From an uncultured Ligilactobacillus sp. (lineage in GTDB: Bacteria; Bacillota; Bacilli; Lactobacillales; Lactobacillaceae), in the NCBI GenBank assembly GCA_934215475.1, contig CAKPZY010000006.1:1-64000 (forward strand): 64,000 nucleotides of DNA, read 5' to 3'. The translations under genes were made by a program, and so were the position numbers. The notes beneath the pieces were generated by a model that worked only from the letters and a program-made list of their open reading frames with translations, had not been told where the DNA came from and made no database searches. This document shows, one piece after another, positions 38,378-47,673 of the stretch (position 1 is the first letter of the stretch; every line of letters begins with the position of its first letter).

Positions 38378-38910
38378 GTTTTCACCACTTCTACGTATTA
38401 TTCTGATCAACTAATTCTTGATAATTATTCATGGCCAAAATGAGCGACCATTCTTTCATTTTTGTTGACTTAATGGAATAATCAATAACAATCAATTGAA
38501 AGTAAACATTTTGCCTAAAATTAGTCTATTACAATCGTTGATATTACCAGCCCAGGCCATTTTTGTCTACCTTACTATTTTTTTCGCGAGTCAAATAAAA
38601 ACAGGAAAAATTTTCTTAATATTAATCTAGATATTTCAAATTGTTCAATATTTCTGACGAATGATCAGTCTTGCCTAGCAAACAGATCCGAGATAAAGAT
38701 CCTATCTATTTGAATTATTAGCGGTGACGATTGTCTGTTGCTGGGCTAAAATGTATAATTGTGTTGCGTGACAAATAAAGTGCCAATTAAAATTTATACT
38801 TGCAGAACCATCCATTGTGATCATCAAAACCTTCTGCTAAACATTAACAACACTCAGCAACTGGCTTACTTTAATTTGATACATTTATTGGGAGATGTCT
38901 ACACGAAATT
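38378..38910. other. Long intergenic region between dinG and mvk
   Basis: More than 500 AT-rich bases between divergent genes. A good plus-strand promoter lies at 38731-38759, giving a leader of about 145 bases before mvk. No reading frame, tRNA or recognised riboswitch was found. The minus-strand side has no convincing dinG promoter. Confidence 0.5.
38731..38759 (+). promoter_or_regulatory. Promoter of the mevalonate operon
   Basis: TTGTCT (38731-38736), 17 bp, TATAAT (38754-38759), with TG immediately before the -10. Start near 38766. Confidence 0.6.
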
Positions 38911-39867
38911 ATGGAACAAAGATTAGACGGTATCGGTCATAGTCATGCCAAAATTATTCTGACCGGTGAACACTCTGTTGTCTATGGTCAACCAGCGATC
39001 GCCTTACCCCTAACAACGATCAAAGCTAAGGCAAGTTTACGGTTCACTACCACGGGCCAACAAATAATAAACAGCTCATATTTTGATGGTCTCTTAAAAG
39101 AAATGCCAGCTTCAATGTTTGGCTTACAGCATTTGCTGAAAACTATTCTGCAAGAAGTACACCAAAAAAATGCCAGTTTTACCGTGAAAATCACAAGTGA
39201 TCTGCCGGCTGAGCGAGGTATGGGTTCATCAGCAGCAGTAGCTATTGCTACGATCCGCTGCTTATACGATGCTTTTGATTTGAAACTGACGCACAGTCAG
39301 ACACTGCGGCTAGCCGACATTGAAGAAACTGACACACACAAAAATCCCAGCGGTCTGGACGCAGCAACAGCTGCCAGTGAAAACCCGATCTGGCTGATCC
39401 GCGATCAAGAACTAATACCGCTGCCGATAACAATGAACGCTTACCTTTTGATTTGCGATAGCGGGATCAAGGGACAAACCGGCAAAGCAATCCGGATCGT
39501 TCAAGATAACTTGACCAACGAATACACAACTACACAGCGGCACCTTAAAAAATTGGGAAACATCGCCCGACAAGTAAGACAGCAACTGTCCCAAAACGAT
39601 GTGTGCGGTTTGGGAAATTCACTGAATGAAGCACAATTCCATTTAAAAGAGATCGGCGTCAGCAGTCGAGATCTTGAATCACTGATCGAAGTAGCCAGAC
39701 AAAATGGATCTTTAGGAAGCAAATTAACCGGGGGCGGCCGTGGAGGCTGTTTCATTAACCTGACGGCTAGCCGCGCAAAAGCGGAAAAATTATCTGCGGT
39801 CATGAAACAACACGGGGTCACAAAAAGTTGGATCCAGCCTTTGTCTTCCGCAATAGGAGGTTTATAA
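38911..39867 (+). CDS. mvk: Mevalonate kinase
   Basis: The 318-residue GHMP kinase phosphorylates mevalonate at C5. Motif 1 is HAKIILTGEHSVVYG near residue 12, motif 2 LPAERGMGSSAAVA, and motif 3 KLTGGGRGGCF. ATG 38911 is the only in-frame start near the conserved N-terminus, but its SD is poor: GGGAG lies about 16 bases upstream, so initiation may be weak or aided by structure. First of four genes of the lower mevalonate pathway, which ends at 42992. Confidence 0.94.
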   Translation: MEQRLDGIGHSHAKIILTGEHSVVYGQPAIALPLTTIKAKASLRFTTTGQQIINSSYFDGLLKEMPASMFGLQHLLKTILQEVHQKNASFTVKITSDLPAERGMGSSAAVAIATIRCLYDAFDLKLTHSQTLRLADIEETDTHKNPSGLDAATAASENPIWLIRDQELIPLPITMNAYLLICDSGIKGQTGKAIRIVQDNLTNEYTTTQRHLKKLGNIARQVRQQLSQNDVCGLGNSLNEAQFHLKEIGVSSRDLESLIEVARQNGSLGSKLTGGGRGGCFINLTASRAKAEKLSAVMKQHGVTKSWIQPLSSAIGGL

Positions 39868-40841
39868 TGCCAGTGATGCGAGCAACAGCACGCGCTCATA
39901 CAAATATTGCACTCATCAAATATTGGGGCAAAAAAGATCAAAATTTAATTTTGCCGATGAACAGCTCTTTATCTTTAACATTAGATAAGTTTTTCACCGA
40001 TACTACGGTGGAATATCTTCCAGCTTTTAAGCAGGACGAATTCATATTAAATAATAAACCAAAAAAAGATGAAAAACTTACTAATTTCATGGATCTAATT
40101 CGCAACCACACACATACAAGTCTGTACGCCCGGATCACCTCGACCAATCATGTACCAACGTCAGCCGGTTTAGCTTCTTCAGCTTCAGCTTATGCTGCTT
40201 TGGCTGTAGCTGCTACAGCGGCCACAGGAAATTATTATAACCAAACTGAACTTTCTCGACTGGCTCGCAGAGGATCAGGATCGGCGACTCGCTCGCTCTT
40301 CGGTGGTTTTGTTGAATGGGTCAAGGGTCACGATGACTTATCCTCTTTCGCCCGCCCTATTGTTTTACCAAATGATTGGGACATCAGGATGATTGCGATC
40401 GTAGTCGACGATAAACCCAAAAAAATATCTTCACGACTAGGTATGCAAAAGGTCGTGGAAACATCTCCTTTTTACACTGACTGGGTAAGAAGTGCCACCA
40501 AAGACCTCAATGACATTAAATTGGCTATGAAAAATGGTGATTTTCATAGGTTTGGAGAAATTGCCGAAAGCAATGCACTAAAAATGCACGCTTTGAACCT
40601 AAGTGCCGTGCCACATTTCAACTATTTTGAACCAGCCAGTTTAATAGCGATGGAAATTGTTGAAAAACTTCGTGATTGCGGTTTACAGTGTTATTATACA
40701 TTGGATGCAGGTCCAAACGTGAAAGTTATTTGTAAAAAAAACGATCTTAGTGTTATATTAAAAAAGCTGCAAGGAAAGTTCCCTGCTGATCACTTGCTCG
40801 TTGCAGCGCCTGGACCAGCAGCAGAATTATTAAAGAGTTAA
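39867..40841 (+). CDS. mvaD: Diphosphomevalonate decarboxylase
   Basis: The 325-residue GHMP enzyme converts mevalonate-5-diphosphate to IPP with ATP and loss of CO2. Diagnostic motifs: NIALIKYWGKKD, SAGLASSASAYAA and RRGSGSATRSLFGGFVEW. The ATG overlaps the mvk TAA by one base (TAATG) and follows AGGAGG; the frame start at 39828 lies inside mvk and is rejected. Second gene of the operon. Confidence 0.96.
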   Translation: MPVMRATARAHTNIALIKYWGKKDQNLILPMNSSLSLTLDKFFTDTTVEYLPAFKQDEFILNNKPKKDEKLTNFMDLIRNHTHTSLYARITSTNHVPTSAGLASSASAYAALAVAATAATGNYYNQTELSRLARRGSGSATRSLFGGFVEWVKGHDDLSSFARPIVLPNDWDIRMIAIVVDDKPKKISSRLGMQKVVETSPFYTDWVRSATKDLNDIKLAMKNGDFHRFGEIAESNALKMHALNLSAVPHFNYFEPASLIAMEIVEKLRDCGLQCYYTLDAGPNVKVICKKNDLSVILKKLQGKFPADHLLVAAPGPAAELLKS

Positions 40842-40870
40842 GAATTATTTCTTGAAAGGGTCTGATTTAT

Positions 40871-41944
40871 TTGATCAAGGTCAAAGCCCCCGGCAAACTT
40901 TACCTTGCTGGTGAATACGCCGTAGTTGAGACCGGCTATCCTGCTATTTTAGTGGCGTTAAACCAGTTTGTACATGTTTCTGTGGAGGCAAGCCATGATT
41001 ATGGTTCGATAATTTCCCGGCAATACCAAGAAGAATCGGTTTATTGGAAACGGCAAGGCAACCAAATGGTTTTCGACAACCGTGATAATCCTTTCCACTA
41101 CATTCTTTCCGGGATAAAGATCACAGAACAATACGCTCAAGCACTGGGTAAAACGATGCGCTGTTACCACTTGAAGATCGATAGTGAACTTGATAGCCCA
41201 GATGGAAAAAAATATGGTTTAGGCTCATCTGCTGCGGTAACTGTGGCGACTGTCAAGGCTCTTTGCGCCTTCTATAAAGTACCCGTAAATAAAGACGAGC
41301 TTTTTAAACTGGCTGCCATCGCGCACTTTGAGGTCCAAGGAAACGGTTCACTGGGAGATATTGCTGCAAGCGTCTATGGAGGTTTTATTGCGTATCACTC
41401 TTTTGACCGTGAGTGGCTGCACCTGGCAAAACAGAAATATTCCCTAAAAGAATTGCTAAATTTAGCATGGCCCCAACTTAAAGTAGAAATATTAACACCG
41501 CCAACTGAATTAAATTTATTGATCGGGTGGACAGGTTCTCCAGCTTCCACTTCTCACTTGGTAGATGTTGTTGGACTGAAAAAAGCGGAAAGAAAGATCA
41601 AATATAATCAATTCCTTGCCGACAGTGCACACTGTTTACGCAATATCATTCGCGGTTTTCATGAAAGTTCGCTGAAGCAAATTCAAGCAGGATTGCGTGA
41701 AAACCGGCAAAACCTGAGAAAACTTGGAAATTTGACCAACTTAGAAATAGAAACCCCTAAACTGAAGCGTTTGATCACTATCGCGGAATCATTTGGAGGT
41801 GTTGCCAAATCTTCTGGTGCTGGCGGTGGAGACTGTGGGATCGTTGTGCTTGATAAAAAGATCAATGCAGCTGAAGTATGTGCTAAATGGCAAGCTGAAG
41901 GGATAGAACCGCTTAATTTAAAAGTGCATAACGTCTCTGATTAG
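40871..41944 (+). CDS. pmk: Phosphomevalonate kinase
   Basis: The 357-residue GHMP kinase makes mevalonate diphosphate. APGKLYLAGEYAVVE, KYGLGSSAAVTVAT and the C-terminal KSSGAGGGDCGIV are as in Gram-positive cocci. The start is TTG, with AAAGGG about 11 bases upstream and a 29-base gap to mvaD. The gene order mvk-mvaD-pmk-fni is the usual one in lactic acid bacteria. Confidence 0.95.
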   Translation: MIKVKAPGKLYLAGEYAVVETGYPAILVALNQFVHVSVEASHDYGSIISRQYQEESVYWKRQGNQMVFDNRDNPFHYILSGIKITEQYAQALGKTMRCYHLKIDSELDSPDGKKYGLGSSAAVTVATVKALCAFYKVPVNKDELFKLAAIAHFEVQGNGSLGDIAASVYGGFIAYHSFDREWLHLAKQKYSLKELLNLAWPQLKVEILTPPTELNLLIGWTGSPASTSHLVDVVGLKKAERKIKYNQFLADSAHCLRNIIRGFHESSLKQIQAGLRENRQNLRKLGNLTNLEIETPKLKRLITIAESFGGVAKSSGAGGGDCGIVVLDKKINAAEVCAKWQAEGIEPLNLKVHNVSD

Positions 41945-41963
41945 ACCAAAAGGAGCTATGAGA

Positions 41964-42992
41964 ATGGATATTCAGGCACATAGAAAAGATGAACACGTCA
42001 TAATAGCTGAAAAGTTATACAAAAAGGTTGCACATAATGGACTTGATGAGATACAGTTGATTTTCGACAGCCTTCCTGAACTTGCACTAGAAAACATTGA
42101 TTTATCAACGAATTTAGCTGGGTATCCGATCAAGGCTCCTTTTTTTGTCAACGCTATGACTGGCGGAAGCCCTGAGACAAAGAAACTCAACCGTAGGTTA
42201 GCTAAGATCGCAGCTAAAAATGAACTGCCAATGGCCACTGGATCTCAAAGTGTTGCTTTAACAGATCCGTCTGCTGCGAATTCTTTTAAAGTTGTCCGCG
42301 AGGAGTCCCCGAATGGGATCGTGCTTGCTAATCTAGGAGCTTCTCATGGACCCAAAAATGCCTTGGCAGCAATTCAAATGCTCAAAGCGCAAGTATTGGA
42401 GATCCATTTAAATCCAGGTCAAGAATTAGTAATGCCAGAGGGAGAACGTTCATTTAAATGGTCCGATAATTTAAAAGAATTAGTCCATACTTTGCCAGTT
42501 CCTGTGCTGGTAAAAGAAGTCGGCGGTGGTTTATCGCCTCAGACTCTCCAGAAATTACACGAGATGGGTGTTAAATACGTAGACCTCGCTGGCTCGGGCG
42601 GAACGGACTTCATCGCCATCGAAAACGAACGACGAAAACGGAAGGAGTTTTCCTTTTTAGAAGAAGCAGGTCTTTCTACTGCACAATCATTGCTGGTCGC
42701 GCGTAAATTTTCAGAAAGTTTTTCGTTCACCGCCTCAGGGGGTATCAGAAACGCTTTAGATATCGTCAAGTGTTTGGTGCTGGGTGCTGACAATGTCGGC
42801 ATTTCCGGGCTTTTCTTGCATACTTTGCTCAAACAAGGAGACGAGCAGCTAGACTTGCTCATCAGAGATTTGAAGTCTCAAATCGCCAAGATCATGTTGT
42901 TGCTGGGTTGCTGCAATATTGCTGAATTACATAAAACAAAATACGTTCTTTCCGCAGAATTAAAATCTTTTGAAAAACAGATCAATGAATAA
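41964..42992 (+). CDS. fni: Type 2 isopentenyl-diphosphate isomerase (FMN-dependent)
   Basis: About 342 residues. It interconverts IPP and DMAPP on reduced FMN with Mg. HRKDEHV near the N-terminus, FFVNAMTGGS, KEVGGGLSP, DLAGSGGTDF and TASGGIR are family signatures. ATG 41964 is 8 bases after AGGAG; ATG 41958 is only 2 bases from it. Last gene of the operon, closed by a hairpin. Confidence 0.95.
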   Translation: MDIQAHRKDEHVIIAEKLYKKVAHNGLDEIQLIFDSLPELALENIDLSTNLAGYPIKAPFFVNAMTGGSPETKKLNRRLAKIAAKNELPMATGSQSVALTDPSAANSFKVVREESPNGIVLANLGASHGPKNALAAIQMLKAQVLEIHLNPGQELVMPEGERSFKWSDNLKELVHTLPVPVLVKEVGGGLSPQTLQKLHEMGVKYVDLAGSGGTDFIAIENERRKRKEFSFLEEAGLSTAQSLLVARKFSESFSFTASGGIRNALDIVKCLVLGADNVGISGLFLHTLLKQGDEQLDLLIRDLKSQIAKIMLLLGCCNIAELHKTKYVLSAELKSFEKQINE

Positions 42993-43063
42993 TTTGCTAT
43001 ATACAAAAACCGTTATCTTAGAAAAGATAGCGGTTTTTTGCAAAATATTTTGTTATATACAAA
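42993..43063. repeat. Two near-identical 15-bp palindromes flanking the fni terminator
   Basis: TTTGCTATATACAAA (42993-43007) and TTTGTTATATACAAA (43049-43063) differ at one base and each has TTTG(T/C)/ACAAA arms. The second copy ends just before the rsmF stop. Possible origins are a local duplication or a pair of protein-binding sites; neither is proven. Confidence 0.5.
43005..43039. terminator. Terminator after fni
   Basis: AAAACCG and TATCT pair with AGATA and CGGTTTT (one T-G mismatch) around a TAGAAA loop, then TTTTTT. Plus-strand direction is best, but A-rich flanks suit both. Confidence 0.8.
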
Positions 43064-43070
43064 GATATTG

Positions 43071-44465
43071 CTAAACCGAAAAGCGCAAACGCTTAGGGAA
43101 AAAATTCTTCACAGTATTACCCACAATTTTACCGAAAGCAAATGGTTTCCCTTCACACACCAGCAGTGCCCATCCCTTTGCCAGCTGCATATCCGCAGAT
43201 ATCTGAACAACATCACCATGAACATATTGTGCCCATTGCTGATCGTCCATATCCAGATGTGGGGTAAAATCGTGCGGTCCAAGAGCTAAGGCTAATGTAT
43301 ATGAAGGCTCAAACCTTTTCTTTTTGAATTCTCCCAGCAAAAATCCGGGACGTATAAATCGTAAACGTGAAATGTCTGGCCATTCTACGCGGTATAAGTA
43401 CAGATGATTCCCATAGCATTGGAGATCCTGCTTATTAAAATTAAACTCAGAAGTCAAATGTTCAGAAAATTTCTGCCAAAGTTCCCTTTGCTCCGGGCTC
43501 AACTCATGCTTCCTTAGTGTTTTCATTTTCTTCTTTTTGCTACTAGTTTTCGAATATATTTGCGCGCATGCATTTACTTTATTTTCAGTTAATTTTGCTA
43601 TGAAATGACCGTCACCCCGTAAATGATGCGGCCACATTCTCACAGCCCCAACTAGGGCCGATTCTCCACTAGCAAAATCAGGACGACCAGGATCCATGCC
43701 GGCATATTTCTTTAATGGTTCAAGGCGCAAATGTGGAAACCTGTTCAACATCCAAGCCACTACCTGCTCATCCTCTTCGGGAGCAAACGTACAAGTCGAA
43801 TAAAGGATAGTCCCGTTTGGGGCAAGCATTTCCATCGCTGAAAGCAAGATCTCCTTTTGACGTGCGGCACATTGACGGGGATAATCCTTATTCCAGTAAG
43901 AAACGGCTTTATGATCTTTTCTAAACATTCCTTCCCCCGAACAAGGTGCATCAACAAGGATCTTGTCAAAAAAACCCGGAAAATTCTTAGCTAATTTAGA
44001 AGGATCTTCATTTAAAATGATCACATTTTTTGCTCCGATCCGCTCAATATTTTGCGCCAAGATCTCAGCTCTTTTATGATTGATCTCGTTAGATACTAAT
44101 AAACCCTGATTACCCATAGCACTAGCAATCTGAGTCGATTTCCCTCCTGGTGCCGCACAAAGATCTAGGACCTTATCTTCTGGCCTGACTGAAATATTTT
44201 CTGCAACATACATCGCACTTAAATCCTGGCTATACACATAACCAGTTTGATGTTCCAAAGAACGACCACTAACGGTGCCGTAGTAGCCTGTTTTTGTGTA
44301 TAAAACTGGATTGGCTAACGAATATGCAATATCGCGCGGACGATCCTTCAATGGGTTTATCCGAAATCCCTTCTCTGACGGCAAAGAAAAACTAGCAAAA
44401 AAATCAGAGGCTTGCGAACCTAACAAAGTTTGATATTTTTCTATAAAATCTTGAGGTAATTTCAT
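43071..44465 (-). CDS. RsmF-like 16S rRNA m5C methyltransferase (NOL1/NOP2/Sun family)
   Basis: The 464-residue protein has an N-terminal region with GFRINPLK and a Sun-type methyltransferase core: LDLCAAPGGKSTQIA, DAPCSGEGMFRKD and the catalytic Cys in YSTCTFAPEEDE. A C-terminal PUA-like extension ends the protein, as in RsmF rather than RsmB. Its ATG overlaps the upstream gene's stop as ATGA, so its translation is probably coupled to the MacB-like gene. Confidence 0.9.
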   Translation of the reverse strand: MKLPQDFIEKYQTLLGSQASDFFASFSLPSEKGFRINPLKDRPRDIAYSLANPVLYTKTGYYGTVSGRSLEHQTGYVYSQDLSAMYVAENISVRPEDKVLDLCAAPGGKSTQIASAMGNQGLLVSNEINHKRAEILAQNIERIGAKNVIILNEDPSKLAKNFPGFFDKILVDAPCSGEGMFRKDHKAVSYWNKDYPRQCAARQKEILLSAMEMLAPNGTILYSTCTFAPEEDEQVVAWMLNRFPHLRLEPLKKYAGMDPGRPDFASGESALVGAVRMWPHHLRGDGHFIAKLTENKVNACAQIYSKTSSKKKKMKTLRKHELSPEQRELWQKFSEHLTSEFNFNKQDLQCYGNHLYLYRVEWPDISRLRFIRPGFLLGEFKKKRFEPSYTLALALGPHDFTPHLDMDDQQWAQYVHGDVVQISADMQLAKGWALLVCEGKPFAFGKIVGNTVKNFFPKRLRFSV

Positions 44466-45433
44466 TTAGATCGATTTATGCCTTTCTTTATTATTTCATT
44501 GAATAGCAAGCTATTGATAGCAAAGCATATTCCCAAGTAAGTAACTAATGCGCCATAACTTTGGATGTCAAATGTTAAACTCCCTATGAGCGAACCAGTT
44601 AGCAATCCTAGACCCGTAAATAAAGAATAATTGCCCCATTCTTTATAACGAATTTGCTGTGCTCTGGCTCCTGTTTTATACACTGAGCGAAAAATTTTTC
44701 TGCCAGAAAATCGCCACAGAAAAATTAGCAGGATCATAACGGCAAAGAGCGCAAATAACTCAACCAACTGCGACCAATGAGCAGTGATCCACTCCCACTT
44801 CGTCATTACAAATTGCTGAGAGTGACTCCTGTGGATCTGTTGGATCGGTAAAATTGCCTTAAGCTCTGCGGCTTTTAATTTTTTATTACCATCGATCATT
44901 ACCTGATAATCTTTAACATGCATCTGAGCTAATTTTTGTTTTCCTGGTGAAATAAAAATCTGTCGGTCCAAGCTTGAATGCAGCTTTTCTCCCATCACTC
45001 CAATAACAGGAATATAACGGCCGTTAAACTTTAAATACTGTTGGTCTTTAGGTTTATACAGCTTGCTGGCCAGGTTTTGTCCTACCACTGCAACACTCAA
45101 ATCAGACGTGAAATCATCGAGTGAAAAAAAGTTTCCCGAAATTAAAGGTGGAGTTGAAAACGAACCCTTGCCGAAGAAATAAGTTAAATCCCTATTTTTT
45201 CGCACCCGATAATGAACCTGAACGTCATCGACATGTTTAGCAGCGGTCAATCTCTGGTTGACTTGAGCCGCCGTGAGATCCTTTTTAAATCTGACTTCAT
45301 AGGCATCCAAAGATAAATTATGATCATTTAGACGGATGACAACATCACTTTGCTGAATTTCAAAAAAAATAAAAACAGCACAAAAAGCCAAGAAAGCATT
45401 GATCAATAATACAAATGTTTTATTTCTAAACAA
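44462..45433 (-). CDS. MacB-periplasmic-core-like membrane protein without ATPase
   Basis: 323 residues. One N-terminal hydrophobic helix (about 8-27) precedes an extracellular domain of about 170 residues. The pattern GNFF..DDF...VAVVGQNLASKLY and YIPVIGVMGE resembles the core domain of MacB/FtsX-type ABC permeases. Three further helices follow at the C-terminus (about 225-245, 275-295, 297-315). No ATP-binding partner is in the window. The start is TTG after AAGGGAG at 7 bases. Its coupling to an rRNA methyltransferase looks accidental or lineage-specific. Function is unknown. Confidence 0.6.
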   Translation of the reverse strand: MFRNKTFVLLINAFLAFCAVFIFFEIQQSDVVIRLNDHNLSLDAYEVRFKKDLTAAQVNQRLTAAKHVDDVQVHYRVRKNRDLTYFFGKGSFSTPPLISGNFFSLDDFTSDLSVAVVGQNLASKLYKPKDQQYLKFNGRYIPVIGVMGEKLHSSLDRQIFISPGKQKLAQMHVKDYQVMIDGNKKLKAAELKAILPIQQIHRSHSQQFVMTKWEWITAHWSQLVELFALFAVMILLIFLWRFSGRKIFRSVYKTGARAQQIRYKEWGNYSLFTGLGLLTGSLIGSLTFDIQSYGALVTYLGICFAINSLLFNEIIKKGINRSK

Positions 45434-45450
45434 ATAACTACTCCCTTAAC

Positions 45451-45777
45451 TTAATGGATCCCCAATGCCATCTTGGCGTAACGTGTCATCCGATCAATAG
45501 TCCATTCTGGTTCCCAAATAAATTCCACATCCACTTTCTTGATCTCCGGTACATCTTGAAGTGCTGCTTCTACCATATCTGCCAAGACATTGGTCAAAGG
45601 ACAACCAATAGTCGTCAAGGTCATTTCTATCAAACACGTTCCATCATCTTGCAGATCAATATTATAAATCAGTCCAAGGTTAACAATATCGATCGCTAAC
45701 TCTGGATCGATCACCGTCTGTAGATTGGAAATAATATCATCTTTGATCTCTTTTGTACTTCTATTATTGTTTTCCAT
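45451..45777 (-). CDS. MIP18/DUF59 iron-sulfur assembly factor (SufT-like)
   Basis: The 108-residue single-domain protein has VIDPELAIDIVNLGLIYNI and the conserved Cys in LTTIGCPLTNVLADMV. The family helps maturation of Fe-S proteins; window clients could include Nth. ATG after AAGGAAG. It lies between the esterase and the MacB-like gene on the same strand with short gaps. Confidence 0.88.
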   Translation of the reverse strand: MENNNRSTKEIKDDIISNLQTVIDPELAIDIVNLGLIYNIDLQDDGTCLIEMTLTTIGCPLTNVLADMVEAALQDVPEIKKVDVEFIWEPEWTIDRMTRYAKMALGIH

Positions 45778-45791
45778 CTTCTTGCACTTCC

Positions 45792-46550
45792 TTAATGAAA
45801 ATACTGGTAAAATTTGTTGGCCATTTCTTCAGTCACAGCATAATCGACGCTGTGTTCAACTCCCTGGCTAAAGTGCCCACTTACATGACTTGTCAGTGGA
45901 TCTGTTTGTTTCGTTGCTTCCTCGACAAATTCCTGCGTTAAATTCTCAGGAACACGTTGATCGGCAGTGCCATGCCAAAAATGTAGCGGCCGACCACCAA
46001 CCTTATCCGGATGTAAAGAAAGATCATATTCTGCAAGCCTATTTAACAGAGACTTGACATATTCTGGGGAAAGCTCCACGTCCTGCGGTAAATTTGCCAA
46101 TATTATTTTAGCAAATTTGACTGGTGCTGGCGTCCCAGCTAATACAACTGCCGCTGAGATCTTTGGATAAGCAGCCATCAAAGCACAGGCGGTGATCCCG
46201 CCCATTGAAAATCCTCCGACACCGACTTGGTCAGCTAAGATCAAATTTTTTTCACGGTAATATCCCACAATTTGAGGAAATTCACGAACTGACTGTAAAA
46301 TGATATCCCAAAATGATAAATAGTGTTCTTCAACTGGACCTTCAGTGCGAGCGCCGTGATATAATGCTTCGGGTAAAACCACGCGCAGGCCCCGCTTAGC
46401 CAGTGCATATCCTTGGGTCAAAACTAATTCCTTGCAATTCGTCCAACCGTGGTAAAACACTACCAAGGGTAATTTTTGGTGAGCCTTGTCCGAAGCAACC
46501 AATTCCAGGACAGGCAGGTTGGCGAGCCTTTTTTCACTAACAGTGATCAT
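45792..46550 (-). CDS. Alpha/beta hydrolase, YitV-like esterase
   Basis: About 252 residues. The alpha/beta-hydrolase fold shows VVFYHGWTN (oxyanion loop), the nucleophile elbow GVGGFSMGGITA, and the C-terminal GTADQRVP with catalytic Asp and a late His (SGHFSQGVEHSVD). Substrates are unknown; probably small acyl esters. The preferred ATG 46550 follows GGAGGG at 8 bases, and a TATAAT (46582-46587) lies upstream with no clear -35. Confidence 0.85.
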   Translation of the reverse strand: MITVSEKRLANLPVLELVASDKAHQKLPLVVFYHGWTNCKELVLTQGYALAKRGLRVVLPEALYHGARTEGPVEEHYLSFWDIILQSVREFPQIVGYYREKNLILADQVGVGGFSMGGITACALMAAYPKISAAVVLAGTPAPVKFAKIILANLPQDVELSPEYVKSLLNRLAEYDLSLHPDKVGGRPLHFWHGTADQRVPENLTQEFVEEATKQTDPLTSHVSGHFSQGVEHSVDYAVTEEMANKFYQYFH

Positions 46551-46778
46551 ACAAATTCCCTCCAATTATTTATCAATTTAAATTATACAACGAGATAGGT
46601 AAATACGACTAGAAAAACAGACATTAATATGATAACTTTTAAATATTGACATCAAATACGGAAATATTTAAGTTTTTTTATCGAATGCCCCACAAATCAT
46701 TTGAGTAGTATATATCTTATAACATTCAAAGCAAAATAATTTAAAATAACGCTAATAATTCGTTGGAGGAAATCAATA

Positions 46779-47591
46779 ATGAATAGAAAAATCATTTCAT
46801 TAGACTTGGATGGAACTACATTAAATTCCCACAGCCAAATCTCTGAATTGACGGCCACAGTACTTCATAAGGCAGCCGAATCTGGGAATATAGTTTCTAT
46901 AGTAACAGGTCGCCCAAACCGGATGGCAGTTAATTTTTACGATGAACTCAGATTAAAGACACCGATGATAAATTTTAATGGTGCTGTTGGACACCTGCCT
47001 CATCGCTACTGGAAAGACGCGTACGAAATAACTTTCCAAAAAGAAATCGTTTTAGAAATATTAAAGTCCAAAAAAACACTAGGTATTCAAGCAGTTGCAG
47101 CAGAAGGACAGCATTTAACGCTGACCGATTCGACGGATAACTCTGTTTCGCACTTCTTCCCCGCTGCGATGAATGCCAGAAATCTATTAAACCATCTGAA
47201 CCTGACCACAGATCCATCTGCGATCACCATGTTAGTGGACCCAACCAGAAAAGCTGCTATTACTCGTCAAATTCAAGAGGCATACAAGGAAGAGGTAAAT
47301 GTCAGTGTCTGGGGAGGGCCAGCTCCAATTCTGGAACTTTCCCCTAAAAACGTCACCAAAAAGGTTGGAATGAAATTTCTGTCAAAAATATATCACGTCA
47401 AAAGAGAAGACATCATCGCCTTTGGAGATGAACAAAATGACATTGAAATGTTAAAATACGCTGGGACCGGGGTAGCAATGAAAAATGCCTCTCCGTGGAT
47501 CAAAGAGGTAGCAGATGACGTAACTTCCAGGGATAATGACCATGACGGTATCGCTCATTATTTAATTGAGCACTTGGATTGGGCTGAATAA
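46779..47591 (+). CDS. Cof-type HAD-IIB phosphatase
   Basis: The 270-residue HAD phosphatase has the type IIB cap. DLDGTTLNS at the N-terminus carries the nucleophile. VTGRPNRM is motif II, the KK pair in NVTKKVGMKF is motif III, and GDEQNDIEML is motif IV. Members dephosphorylate sugar phosphates, FMN or PLP. ATG with GGAGGA 8 bases upstream. Monocistronic between divergent and convergent neighbours. The TTGACA at about 46646 lacks a good -10 at 17 bp. Confidence 0.9.
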   Translation: MNRKIISLDLDGTTLNSHSQISELTATVLHKAAESGNIVSIVTGRPNRMAVNFYDELRLKTPMINFNGAVGHLPHRYWKDAYEITFQKEIVLEILKSKKTLGIQAVAAEGQHLTLTDSTDNSVSHFFPAAMNARNLLNHLNLTTDPSAITMLVDPTRKAAITRQIQEAYKEEVNVSVWGGPAPILELSPKNVTKKVGMKFLSKIYHVKREDIIAFGDEQNDIEMLKYAGTGVAMKNASPWIKEVADDVTSRDNDHDGIAHYLIEHLDWAE

Positions 47592-47600
47592 ATTAACGAT

Positions 47601-47657
47601 ATAAAACAAACTGCACTGTTATGCCTTTAAAATTCGTGGGCACGTAACACAGTGCAA
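47601..47657. terminator. Terminator between the Cof gene and lysA
   Basis: GCACTG...CAGTGC stem with TTA/TAA and TGCC/GGCA inner pairs and a 2-base bulge. A T-rich tract follows on the minus strand, so it best serves lysA. Confidence 0.6.
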
Positions 47658-47673
47658 TTATTTCTGATCCTGA

